Notes: a model not told the origin generated them from the sequence alone. A stretch of 15,816 bases of DNA from CAZMNF01 sp964567595 (GCA_964567595.1 CAZMNF010000042.1:1-15816), one strand, 5' to 3'; shown: positions 7,251-14,166, counted from the first letter of the stretch. A program made the numbers and translations.

Positions 7251-7547
7251 ATGGCGGACATTACGCGCGACGACGTCCAACGCATCGCCGAGCTGGCCGA
7301 GCTGACGCTGTCCCAGGCGGAGATCGACCAATACCGCGATCAGCTCGCGGCCATTCTGTCGCACTTCAAGGCCCTCGAGCAGTTGGACACGAGCGGCGTG
7401 CCGCCCACGCAGCATGCTCAGGACGTGGAGAACGTCTTGCGGCGAGATGAGGCGCGGCCGTCGGTCGCGCGAGACGAAGCGCTCGCCAACGCGCCCCGGC
7501 AACGCGACGGGTTTTTCGAGGTGCCGGCGGTTATCGAGCGCGAGTGA
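7251..7547 (+). CDS. gatC: Aspartyl/glutamyl-tRNA amidotransferase subunit C
   Basis: GatC stabilises the GatAB amidotransferase that converts Glu-tRNA(Gln) and Asp-tRNA(Asn) to the correct charged forms. The 98-residue product has the family opening ITRDDVQRIAELAELTLSQAEI, the helix YRDQLAAILSHFKALEQLDTSGVPPT and the C-terminal LRRDEARPS...NAPRQRDGFFEVP block. I choose the ATG at 7251 because the conserved MxxITRxDV opening begins there; an in-frame ATG at 7230 would add MATILGT. Neither has a clear Shine-Dalgarno. gatA and gatB are not next to it: the toxin-antitoxin pair is upstream, and pyrH converges from the other strand, with the last 17 bases of the two genes overlapping. Confidence 0.93.
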   Translation: MADITRDDVQRIAELAELTLSQAEIDQYRDQLAAILSHFKALEQLDTSGVPPTQHAQDVENVLRRDEARPSVARDEALANAPRQRDGFFEVPAVIERE

Positions 7548-8277
7548 CCCAGCTTCCCACCGCTTCGCCCCGAAGCATCTTCGCCAGATGGCCCGATCGG
7601 GTGTGGTCGTAAACCCCGATGGGGATGTCGCGCTCCCGACACAGCGCAATTGCCGCGAGATCCATGACCTCGAGCGCATCGTTCACGACCCGATCGTAGC
7701 TGACGTGGATCAAGCGTTCGGCCTCGGCATCGGACTGGGGATCGCCCGTGTAGATGCCGTCGACGGGGCTGGCTTTGACAAGCGCGTCGGCCTGGGTTTC
7801 TGCGGCGCGAATGGCGGCCGCGGTGTCGGTGGTGACGAAGGGATTGCCCGTGCCCCCGACGAAGATGGCCACGCGGCCCGCGTCCAACGCCTCCCGAGCG
7901 CGATCCGGCCGCATGGCGTCGATCCAGGGGGTCGCAATCGCCGAGAACACGGCGGCCTCGACGCGGGCTTGGCGCAGGGCATCGCGCAAGGCAAGGCCGT
8001 TGACGAGCGTGGCCAGCATGCCCATCTGATCGGCCGTGGCGCGGTCCAGAAACGACGTCTCGCGACCGCGCACCAGGTTGCCCGCGCCGACGACGACGCC
8101 GACCTGAAATCTCTCCGAGCGCGCGTGGCTCAGCTCGTCGACGATGTGGCCGAGCGCGTCCGAGTCGAGCTGCGTGCCCGCCTCGCGGCGGAAGGCTTCA
8201 CCAGAGAGCTTCAGCAGAATGCGCGTTAGGGGTGCCGGCGCCGAACCGGCACTCGTGTAAGCGTCAGGATCGGTCAA
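7531..8277 (-). CDS. pyrH: Uridylate kinase
   Basis: PyrH phosphorylates UMP to UDP and belongs to the amino-acid kinase family. The 248-residue protein shows RILLKLSGEAF near residue 20, VVVGAGNLVRG, DQMGMLATLVNGLALRDAL, IFVGGTGNPFVTTDTAAAIRA and DGIYTGDP, the complete signature set. The start is a TTG at 8277, since no ATG or GTG lies in frame before the conserved KLSGEAF block; the 17-residue lead-in (MTDPDAYTSAGSAPAPL) is poorly conserved. It is the third gene of rpsB-tsf-pyrH, a widespread order, 56 bases after tsf. Its 3' end overlaps the 3' end of gatC on the opposite strand. Confidence 0.95.
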   Translation of the reverse strand: MTDPDAYTSAGSAPAPLTRILLKLSGEAFRREAGTQLDSDALGHIVDELSHARSERFQVGVVVGAGNLVRGRETSFLDRATADQMGMLATLVNGLALRDALRQARVEAAVFSAIATPWIDAMRPDRAREALDAGRVAIFVGGTGNPFVTTDTAAAIRAAETQADALVKASPVDGIYTGDPQSDAEAERLIHVSYDRVVNDALEVMDLAAIALCRERDIPIGVYDHTRSGHLAKMLRGEAVGSWVTRAR

Positions 8278-8310
8278 TCTGCGGTCTCGCTCGCCGTCGT
8301 TGAGAAGGGG

Positions 8311-8329
8311 CCGGGGGCCGTCGGCCCGG
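8311..8329 (-). other. Hairpin between tsf and pyrH
   Basis: In the 56-base gap, GGGCC (8315-8319) pairs with GGCCC (8323-8327) around a 3-base loop, and two further C-G pairs outside it are possible with a bulge. On the minus strand it is followed by CCCCTTCTC. It could lower read-through into pyrH or protect the upstream mRNA end; it lacks a true T tract. Confidence 0.3.
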
Positions 8330-8333
8330 CGCG

Positions 8334-8948
8334 TTAGGCCTCGTCCTCGCCAATGACGAAGCGGGCGAAGCGGTTGACGACGACCTTTTCGCCGACTTGG
8401 GCCGTCAGGTCGGCCAAGGCGTCCTCGACGGTCATCTCCCCCTCGGGATCGAGGATGAAGGGCTGTTTCATGAGGCAGTTCTCCTCGTAGAACTTGCTCA
8501 TGCGCCCCTCGACGATCTTCTCCACGATCTCGGGCGGCTTGTCCTCCTTCTCGGCTTGCGCTTGCAGGACCGACCGCTCCTCCTCGAGGTCGGACTCGGG
8601 CACGTCCTCGGGATTGACATAGCGGGGCGGCGGGGCGGCGGCCGCGATGTGCTTGGCCAGGTTGCTCACGAATTGACGGAACTCGTCGTTGGCCGCCGTG
8701 AAGTCGGTCTCGCAGTTGACCTCCACGAGCACGCCGATCTTGCCGTTGTGGTGGATGTAGGACTCGATGCGCCCTTCCGCCGCGGTCCGGGCGCTCAGCT
8801 TGCCCATCTCCGACTTGCCCTCCTCGCGGAGGATCTTTTTCGCCTCGTCGAAGTCGCCGTCGCTTTTCTCCAACGCGCGCTTGCAGTCCATGATGCCGAC
8901 GCCCGTGGCTTCGCGCAGCTCACGGACGGCCTCGGAGGAGATGCTCAT
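8334..8948 (-). CDS. tsf: Elongation factor Ts
   Basis: EF-Ts is the nucleotide exchange factor that recycles EF-Tu. The 204-residue protein is the short type (Thermus-like, about 196 residues; E. coli has 283). It shows an N-terminal UBA-like region with TGVGIMDCKRAL (15-26) and DGDFDEAKKILREEG, then GRIESYIHHNGKIGVLVEVNCETDF and CLMKQPFILDP. The ATG overlaps the rpsB stop by 4 bases (ATGA at 8948-8945), indicating translational coupling with S2, its usual operon partner. Confidence 0.97.
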   Translation of the reverse strand: MSISSEAVRELREATGVGIMDCKRALEKSDGDFDEAKKILREEGKSEMGKLSARTAAEGRIESYIHHNGKIGVLVEVNCETDFTAANDEFRQFVSNLAKHIAAAAPPPRYVNPEDVPESDLEEERSVLQAQAEKEDKPPEIVEKIVEGRMSKFYEENCLMKQPFILDPEGEMTVEDALADLTAQVGEKVVVNRFARFVIGEDEA

Positions 8949-10033
8949 TCGCGGTCACCTTCCTCGTCGTCGTAGTCGATGGTGTCGTCGTCATCGTCCT
9001 CGGAGCCGACGGTGGCCACCACCGCCTCGGCGTCGTCCGCTTCCTCGCTCTGAGCCGGCTCGGGCTCGGCGGCCGTCTCGGCGCCGGCCGCGTCCGGGTC
9101 GGCCTCGGCTTCGGGCTCGGCTTCGGCCGCCTCGGTCGCCTCCGTCGTCTCGCTCGGCTCGGCCGACTCGCTGGCCTCGGCCGCCTCCGAGTCGGAGCTC
9201 GCTGCGGCCGTCGCGGCCTCGGTCGTCTCCGGCGATGCCACTGACGTGCCCTCCTCCGCCGTTGCGCCGGCCGTCTCGGCCGTGGCAGCCGCGTCAGCCG
9301 TGGCGGCTGCTGCCTCCTCCGGCTCGGGCGTGGGCGAGGGCGCCTCTTGGAGGCCTTCCTTGCCCTCCAGAACGGCGTCGGCGATGCGCGAGATGATCAG
9401 CTTCGTCGCCTTGATGGCGTCGTCGTTGCCCGGAATGGGGTAGTCGATCGGATCGGGATCGCAGTTCGTGTCGATAACCGCCACGATGGGAATGCCGAGC
9501 CGCCGGGCCTCGTGGATCGCGTTCACTTCAATCTCCGTGTCGACGACGAACATGATGTCGGGCAGCCGATGCATGTTGCGCAGGCCCTCGAGGTTGCGCC
9601 GCAGCTTGTTGATCTCCTTGTGCAGCTTCATCGCTTCCTTGTTCGGCATGCGATCCAGGTCGCCTTGGCGCTCGTGCTCCTCGAGTTCGGTCATGTAGTC
9701 GATGCGCTGCTTGATGACGCCGAAGTTGGTCAGCGTGCCCCCGAGCCAGCGGCGATTGACGTAGTGCGCCCCGCACCGCTCGGCTTCCTCTTCGATGGTG
9801 CGCTGCACTTGGCGCTTGGTGCCGACGAAGAGAATCTCGTTGCCCTGGGCCACCTGGTCGCGCACAACGTGGTAGGCTTCCGCGAACAAGTCGATCGTGC
9901 GCTCCAGGTCGATGATGTGAATCCCTTTGCGCTCGGTGTAGATGTAGGGCTCCATCTTGGGGTTCCACTTCCGGACGCGATGCCCGAAGTGGACGCCGGT
10001 TTCCAGAAGCTCCTTAATGGTCAGCAGACCCAC
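8945..10033 (-). CDS. rpsB: 30S ribosomal protein S2 with long acidic C-terminal extension
   Basis: S2 is a late-assembling small-subunit protein. The core (about 225 residues) opens VGLLTIKELLETGVHFGH and contains WNPKMEPYIYTERKGIHIIDLERT, RWLGGTLTNF and PDIMFVVDTEIEVNAIHEA...DTNCDPDPIDYPIPGNDDAIKATKLI, all typical. A tail of about 137 residues follows, made almost only of Ala, Glu, Thr, Ser, Pro and Asp, with no Lys and a single Arg, ending in runs of Asp and Glu; it should be disordered and strongly negative. I start at the GTG (10033) because AAAGGAGG lies 7 bases before it; an in-frame ATG at 10054 would translate that Shine-Dalgarno. tsf follows with a 4-base overlap. Confidence 0.96.
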   Translation of the reverse strand: MGLLTIKELLETGVHFGHRVRKWNPKMEPYIYTERKGIHIIDLERTIDLFAEAYHVVRDQVAQGNEILFVGTKRQVQRTIEEEAERCGAHYVNRRWLGGTLTNFGVIKQRIDYMTELEEHERQGDLDRMPNKEAMKLHKEINKLRRNLEGLRNMHRLPDIMFVVDTEIEVNAIHEARRLGIPIVAVIDTNCDPDPIDYPIPGNDDAIKATKLIISRIADAVLEGKEGLQEAPSPTPEPEEAAAATADAAATAETAGATAEEGTSVASPETTEAATAAASSDSEAAEASESAEPSETTEATEAAEAEPEAEADPDAAGAETAAEPEPAQSEEADDAEAVVATVGSEDDDDDTIDYDDEEGDRE

Positions 10034-10049
10034 ATTGTTTCCTCCTTTC

Positions 10050-10085
10050 TCCATTACTGAACGGGAACCAGTCCGTCATTGAACG
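10050..10085 (-). repeat. Imperfect direct repeat in the rpsB leader
   Basis: Two 14-base blocks, CGTTCAATGACGGA (10085-10072) and CGTTCAGTAATGGA (10063-10050), share 11 positions with a 22-base period. All three differences are transitions. They lie just before the S2 Shine-Dalgarno. S2 commonly regulates its own mRNA leader in bacteria, so a protein or RNA regulatory site is possible. Confidence 0.4.
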
Positions 10086-10101
10086 CTGATATCCCGACCA
10101 T
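10054..10101 (-). CDS. Possible 15-residue leader peptide of rpsB
   Basis: On the minus strand an AAAGGAG stands 4 bases before an ATG that opens a 15-codon frame (MVGISAFNDGLVPVQ) ending in TAA. That TAA overlaps an ATG (TAATG) that is in frame with rpsB, 21 bases before its preferred GTG start. The arrangement would allow a leader peptide to couple translation into S2. I do not recognise the peptide. It may be fortuitous, but Shine-Dalgarno, start and stop-start overlap all coincide. Confidence 0.35.
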   Translation of the reverse strand: MVGISAFNDGLVPVQ

Positions 10102-10218
10102 CACTCTCCTTTGTCGTGAAGTGTGCCCACTGTAGCGGCACTGGCATCCGGCGCTGACGATCCGCGGCCATCCGAGCGGAGGTCACAGGCGCTCGCAGTG
10201 AGCCATAAGATTGCATTC

Positions 10219-10248
10219 ACTATATCAGGCACAGGTTGGGAGGCGCAA
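10219..10248 (-). promoter_or_regulatory. rpsB: Candidate promoter of rpsB-tsf-pyrH
   Basis: On the minus strand TTGCGC (10248-10243) is followed after 18 bases by TATAGT (10224-10219), a five-of-six -10 match. Transcription from here would give a leader of about 180 bases before the S2 GTG, long enough for an autoregulatory structure. It lies just past the hairpin that follows the Nif3-like gene, so one unit ends and the next begins. Confidence 0.45.
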
Positions 10249-10250
10249 CT

Positions 10251-10290
10251 CATGGGCCGTCAGCCGTGGCCAGCGGCGGTCGGGCCCATG
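10251..10290 (-). terminator. Inverted repeat after the Nif3-like gene
   Basis: CATGGGCC (10251-10258) and GGCCCATG (10283-10290) form a perfect 8-bp stem around a 24-base interior that itself holds GCCG/CGGC. It begins one base after the stop of the upstream minus-strand gene. No T tract follows, so it is a possible non-canonical terminator or mRNA 3'-end stem rather than a proven terminator. Confidence 0.4.
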
Positions 10291-10291
10291 G

Positions 10292-11125
10292 TCAACCGGG
10301 AACCAACCCGCTGACGCGCGTGACGCGCAGGCCGCGCGCTTCGAGCTCATCGAGGAACGGGTTGATCCCGAGCGCGTCGCTGGCGATGTGGCCCGTGATC
10401 ACCAGGTTCTTCCCGTGAGATTCGAACGCGTCCTTCAACCCTCGGGAGTCGGGCCCCACGCAGTGGATGTAGATCACGGTGTCGATCCCGTGTTGAAAGT
10501 ACGCCTCCGCGACGGGATAGCCGCCGTTGGTGCCGCAAGCGTGCGCAACGACCGTCTGGCCGATCGGGTTGTCCCGGTGCCCAACGCGCAGGTCGATCTC
10601 GGTCTCGGCGTTGCGGAACTCGCCGTGGTTGGCGTAGAGCCGATCGATCAGCGAGCCCACGGTGTCGTGGGCGTGGAGCTCGTCGACCGTGGACGCCATC
10701 ATCCGCCGGCCGACCTCGTCGAGCGCCAAGTGGACGTTCATGTAGCCGATCCCGAGCAACCGGGCGAACGAGGGCGCATGGTCGTAGTTGGCGATCTGCG
10801 CCCGACAGCGGGCGTCGTAGATCTTCTCCGCCATGGCGGCCTCGGCGGCGTCCTGGGGGACGCCGTGCTCGACCATCATCTCGACGTGCCGATCGAGCAC
10901 GTCCGGGAAGTTGAGCGTGGACGCGCCGCCCTTGGGATGGTGCGAGATGACGAGATCGTATCCCATCTCTTGCGCCATGGACAGCTCCGGCGTGTCCATG
11001 TCCACCCCGGCCAGGACGCGCTCGGCATCCGCGACGGGGTGATAGACCGCGCTGTCGGCCGGCACCTCGGAGAAGCCGGCCATGTCCAGTGACAGTTGCA
11101 TGATTCGGTCCGTGGATAGCCCCAT
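10292..11125 (-). CDS. Nif3/DUF34 family dinuclear-metal protein
   Basis: The 277-residue protein resembles the Nif3 (NGG1p-interacting factor 3-like, DUF34; E. coli YbgI) family, ring-forming proteins with a two-metal centre of uncertain reaction. Matching landmarks are GVDMDTPELSMAQEMGYDLVISHHP with His62-His63, an NVHLALDEVG segment with the Asp ligand, TNGGYPVAEAYFQHGIDTVIY, and GHIASDALG near the C-terminus with the His ligand. The last acidic ligand, Glu in YbgI, would be Asp here. A region after the first His pair carries an unusual His/Asp-bearing insert (about residues 65-110). I choose the ATG at 11125 with GGTGAG just upstream; a TTG and a GTG lie 4 and 3 codons earlier. No neighbour explains its role. 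Confidence 0.75.
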   Translation of the reverse strand: MGLSTDRIMQLSLDMAGFSEVPADSAVYHPVADAERVLAGVDMDTPELSMAQEMGYDLVISHHPKGGASTLNFPDVLDRHVEMMVEHGVPQDAAEAAMAEKIYDARCRAQIANYDHAPSFARLLGIGYMNVHLALDEVGRRMMASTVDELHAHDTVGSLIDRLYANHGEFRNAETEIDLRVGHRDNPIGQTVVAHACGTNGGYPVAEAYFQHGIDTVIYIHCVGPDSRGLKDAFESHGKNLVITGHIASDALGINPFLDELEARGLRVTRVSGLVPG

Positions 11126-11141
11126 ACGTCTCACCAATCAC

Positions 11142-11171
11142 ATCGTAACCCGCCCCAGACCCGCGCCACAA
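11142..11171 (-). promoter_or_regulatory. Weak candidate promoter of the Nif3-like gene
   Basis: TTGTGG (11171-11166) and TACGAT (11147-11142) on the minus strand are 18 bases apart, with three and four of six matches. The leader would be only about 10 bases. I see no convincing promoter for the divergent gene at 11267 in the same gap. Confidence 0.28.
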
Positions 11172-11266
11172 CGCGCCCGTCAGCGCTGGCGCACCGCTGG
11201 CGTGACTCGCGTTACATCTTGCGGCGGCCGGGGATGCCTATGCTCGCGAGCGGACAGTGATACCTC

Positions 11267-12457
11267 ATGCACGGACAACGACTCCGCGGCCTCGTGGTTC
11301 TCCTCAGCGTGGCATGGATATTGAGCGTCGGGTCGGTGAGCGCCGCCGGCGACGTCACCGGCGACTTCACGACCCACGTCGTCATGATGCCCGTCGCCGA
11401 GCAGTCGCCGGCGTCCGAGGTCGGCCGGCTGGAGTTCGACCTGCAGAACGAGATCAACCTCTCGCTGGTCGTGAGCGGGTTCCGCGCAACCGTCCACGGC
11501 CACTTCGGCCTGGCCGGCTTGGAGGACGTCATTCTGACCTTGGGGGTCACGGTGGGCAACCTCAACGTGGCGAGCCAGCTGGTGTTCGGCCGCTTCGACG
11601 ACGACGACACGATCCCCGACAAGGACCAGCCCAGCTTCATCAAGCAACGCGTCACGTCGACGTTCAACTTCGGCGGCGTCAGCTTGGAGAACTTGGCGAT
11701 CGTCGAGGACACCAACTTCCCCCAGTCGCCCGCCTACGCGTTCGGCGACGTCTTCACCATCTCGGGGCAGACCACGAGCGGGGTCTCCATCGAAGCCCAA
11801 TCGGGAATCTGCGCGGACGCGTCGACCAACTCCATCAAGAAGCACTCCTGGACGTTCAGCGTGGTCCCGGAATGCCATCAGGAGCCGAAGCCGAACCTCG
11901 TCTACAACTTTGAGAAGCTCACGATCAGCGGCATTCCCATCGCCTCCGACATTACGGGAAAGGCCGTCGTCGAGTGCGTTCAAGTCCAGGCCTGCGAGCT
12001 GACCCAGACCATTCTGGTCTCAGGGGGCGTCGTGCCGCTGTCGGCAACGTTCACCATCGAGGACCTGTTCAGGTTCCAATTCGAATCCGTCACGCTGACG
12101 TTCTCGTCCGGGCCGGGCACGTTGTCGGTGACGCTCGACGACGCGGGCGATATCAGCCTCATCGCCGTCCGGCTGGGCCCCACGATCAACGCCGACACCA
12201 ACCCGGCGACGCTCAACGTCGCCGGCAGCGTGGAGCCGGGCGAAGGCGTAACGTCGGGCTCCATCGGGATCGAGGTCACCCGCGACTTCCTCGACTTCGA
12301 AGCGGAGGCGACGTTTGCGGACGGGCCACCGGCCGAGTTCGATGGGGTGGAGTTCGGCGTGGACGCCACATTGAAGCCCTTGGAAATCGAAGCGACCCTG
12401 AGTTTCAACCCCGACGAGATGGTGGAAGTGGAGAGCTTCTGGACCGTGACGTTCTGA
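11267..12457 (+). CDS. Exported protein of unknown function
   Basis: I do not recognise this 396-residue protein. It begins with a clear signal peptide (HGQRLRG, then the hydrophobic stretch LVVLLSVAWILSVGSV, cleavage likely after VSAA near residue 27). The mature part is rich in Thr, Val, Asp and Gly with alternating hydrophobic residues (for example TFTIEDLFRFQFESVTLTFSSG and GTLSVTLDDAGDISLIAVRLG), suggesting repeated beta-sandwich or beta-barrel strands. Four cysteines in the mature part (in GICAD, PECHQ, ECVQ and ACEL) could form disulfides. A stretch DDDDTIPDKD could bind calcium. It is followed after 102 bases by the beta-helix gene in the same direction and may be co-transcribed. The ATG at 11267 lacks a strong Shine-Dalgarno but is the only start that keeps the whole signal peptide. 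Confidence 0.75.
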   Translation: MHGQRLRGLVVLLSVAWILSVGSVSAAGDVTGDFTTHVVMMPVAEQSPASEVGRLEFDLQNEINLSLVVSGFRATVHGHFGLAGLEDVILTLGVTVGNLNVASQLVFGRFDDDDTIPDKDQPSFIKQRVTSTFNFGGVSLENLAIVEDTNFPQSPAYAFGDVFTISGQTTSGVSIEAQSGICADASTNSIKKHSWTFSVVPECHQEPKPNLVYNFEKLTISGIPIASDITGKAVVECVQVQACELTQTILVSGGVVPLSATFTIEDLFRFQFESVTLTFSSGPGTLSVTLDDAGDISLIAVRLGPTINADTNPATLNVAGSVEPGEGVTSGSIGIEVTRDFLDFEAEATFADGPPAEFDGVEFGVDATLKPLEIEATLSFNPDEMVEVESFWTVTF

Positions 12458-12513
12458 CGGTGTGACGGTGCGCACGAAGGCCTCGACGAAAGACGTGCAA
12501 ACGGGCAAGGCAC

Positions 12514-12530
12514 GGAGCTTCGGGCGCTCC
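12514..12530 (+). other. Small hairpin between the two exported-protein genes
   Basis: GGAGC (12514-12518) pairs with GCTCC (12526-12530) around a 7-base loop, 30 bases before the next start. No T tract follows. It may be a minor intercistronic structure. Confidence 0.25.
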
Positions 12531-12559
12531 AAGGCAACCGGACGTTAGCGAGGCGAGCC

Positions 12560-14095
12560 ATGACCATCCGACTGACGCTGATCCTCAGCGCGCTGTTCCT
12601 CTTCGTCGCCTTCGCCATCGGGGCGGTGTTCACAACCCAGGCCTGCTTCATGGCCGGGGCCGGCACGGGGTATCCGTCGCTGCAACAAGCGATCGACCGG
12701 GCTGAGCCCGGCTGCACCATCATGCTGCTCGGCGGAACGTACGAGGAGAACGTCGTGGTCGACAAGCCGCTGCGCATCGTGCCGCGCGCCGAGGCCCAAC
12801 CGCTTGCCATTTTCGGTCAATCCCCGTCTGGCACGTCGTCCGTGGCGGCGTTTATCGATTCGGCATCGCCCTCGACGCTGCGGGCCGCCCAAGCGGATCG
12901 GCCCGTGATCGAGATCCGCGCCTCCGACGTGACGATCCGCGGTCTGCGCATCGAAAGCGGCCGCGTGGGGATTCGCGCCTCCGACGTCCGAGGGCTTCGC
13001 GTCACAGCCAACACGATTCGGGGCTCGCAGGAGGCCGGCATTCGCTTGGACGGGGTCCGAGCAACTCGCCTGCAGGGAAACACGGTCACCCGATCGGGCA
13101 TCGGCGCTCACCTGGTGGACGCCGATGACGTCCGCGTCGTCGACAACGTGCTGCGCCGCAACGCCCATGGGATCCGCCTGGACGGCGCCACTTCCCACGA
13201 AGTCCGCGCCAACCGGATTGTCAGCAATGACGCCACGGCGCTCCATCTCACCTCGGCAACGGACAACGTCGTCCGGGCCAACGCCATCGAGCGCAACGGG
13301 GTCGGGATCAAACTGGAGGCCGCGTCGGCCAACACGCTCGCGGCCAATCGACTGGAGCGCAACGACGCCGGACTGCGCGTGCACGGCTCCGAGACGGCCC
13401 ATTACGTCCACCAGATTTCGCGTGACAACACTATCAACGGCCGACCGATCTATTACCTGGTCGACGCGGAGGACGCAACGATCGTGGCGGGGGCGCGGCC
13501 CGGCTACGTGGCGCTCGTGCGGAGCCGCAACGTCACCGTCCGCGGCGTGGCGTTGCCCGAGGGGGCCCAGGGACTGCTCATGATCGACACCCGCAGCAGC
13601 CGCGTGGCGAACGCCACCATCCCGGCCAGCGAGCAAGGGCTCTATGTCGAAAACTCCCACGAGAACGTGCTGTTGAACAATCGCATCGAACGGACCGCGG
13701 CCAGCGGCGTCGCCCTGATCAACTCGTCCGAGAACCGGCTGGAGGGCAACGTGGTGCGAGCCAACGACGGACACGGCGCTCTGCTGACGGACGCCAACGC
13801 CAATGCCCTCGTCGGTAACGAGGTCCGCGACAATCAAGAGTCGGGCGTCTACGTCGCGGGCAGTCGCGGAGCGCGCTTGGAAGCCAATCGAATCCGGAGC
13901 AACTGGGTCGGCATCTATCTTGACGGCGGCGGCGAGCATCAGCTGCGGGAGAACACGATCGCCAAGAGCCAGTTTGCCGTCTACGTGGAAAAATCCACCG
14001 CCAACGAGGTCGAGAACAACCGCTTGCTGGAGAATCGGCACCTTTCCAATCAACCGGATCTGTTCGGGAGCAACGCCTCAACAACCGGCAACTGA
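12560..14095 (+). CDS. NosD-like right-handed parallel beta-helix protein, exported
   Basis: The 511-residue protein starts with a signal peptide or N-terminal anchor (TIRLTLILSALFLFVAFAIGAVF). Next comes the typical beta-helix cap of NosD-type proteins: YPSLQQAIDRAEPGCTIMLLGGTYEENVVVDKPLRIV. Then at least 12 coils of about 23 residues carry an asparagine-bearing turn (ANTIRGS, GNTVTRS, DNVLRRN, ANRIVSN, ANAIERN, ANRLERN, later NNRIERT, GNVVRAN, GNEVRDN, ANRIRSN, ENTIAKS, NNRLLEN). The two groups of six are separated by a segment from about residue 292, INGRPIYYLVDAEDATIVAG, that also recurs in NosD-like and archaeal surface proteins. Such proteins act in copper-site maturation or, more widely, in carbohydrate binding and cell-surface structure; without nos genes nearby, a surface role is more likely. 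GAGGCGAG lies just before the ATG. Confidence 0.88.
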   Translation: MTIRLTLILSALFLFVAFAIGAVFTTQACFMAGAGTGYPSLQQAIDRAEPGCTIMLLGGTYEENVVVDKPLRIVPRAEAQPLAIFGQSPSGTSSVAAFIDSASPSTLRAAQADRPVIEIRASDVTIRGLRIESGRVGIRASDVRGLRVTANTIRGSQEAGIRLDGVRATRLQGNTVTRSGIGAHLVDADDVRVVDNVLRRNAHGIRLDGATSHEVRANRIVSNDATALHLTSATDNVVRANAIERNGVGIKLEAASANTLAANRLERNDAGLRVHGSETAHYVHQISRDNTINGRPIYYLVDAEDATIVAGARPGYVALVRSRNVTVRGVALPEGAQGLLMIDTRSSRVANATIPASEQGLYVENSHENVLLNNRIERTAASGVALINSSENRLEGNVVRANDGHGALLTDANANALVGNEVRDNQESGVYVAGSRGARLEANRIRSNWVGIYLDGGGEHQLRENTIAKSQFAVYVEKSTANEVENNRLLENRHLSNQPDLFGSNASTTGN

Positions 14096-14105
14096 CGACG
14101 GGGGG

Positions 14106-14134
14106 TTGACGGACCGGACCAACCGGGATATAAT
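14106..14134 (+). promoter_or_regulatory. Strong sigma-70 type promoter of the surface-protein gene
   Basis: TTGACG (14106-14111) and TATAAT (14129-14134) stand exactly 17 bases apart: five of six and six of six matches, the best promoter in the window. Transcription should begin near 14141, giving a leader of about 313 bases before the GTG at 14454. It begins 11 bases after the beta-helix stop. Confidence 0.88.
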
Positions 14135-14148
14135 AGTTCCTGTTTGGC

Positions 14149-14166
14149 TGCGCCATCTTCGGCGCA
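14149..14166 (+). other. 5'-end hairpin of the leader RNA
   Basis: TGCGCC (14149-14154) and GGCGCA (14161-14166) form a 6-bp stem with a 6-base loop within about 10 bases of the predicted transcription start. Such a stem could protect the mRNA 5' end. For the rest of 14167-14318 I see only a further possible stem CCGTG/CACGG and no known RNA family. Confidence 0.5.

Noticed and set aside
7414..8229. Plus-strand frame overlapping gatC and pyrH
   Set aside because: Antisense shadow of pyrH; the real gene carries all UMP kinase motifs.
10034..10054. ATG at 10054 as the rpsB start
   Set aside because: It would translate the strong Shine-Dalgarno AAAGGAGG (giving MEKGGNN); the GTG at 10033 is at correct spacing and matches the usual S2 N-terminus.
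8397..10060. Plus-strand frames opposite tsf and rpsB
   Set aside because: Their sequence mirrors the coding bias of tsf and rpsB and shows no protein family signal.
12545..14053. 502-codon minus-strand frame opposite the beta-helix gene
   Set aside because: Shadow of the repeated Asn/Arg-rich coils; no signal peptide, ribosome site or family pattern.
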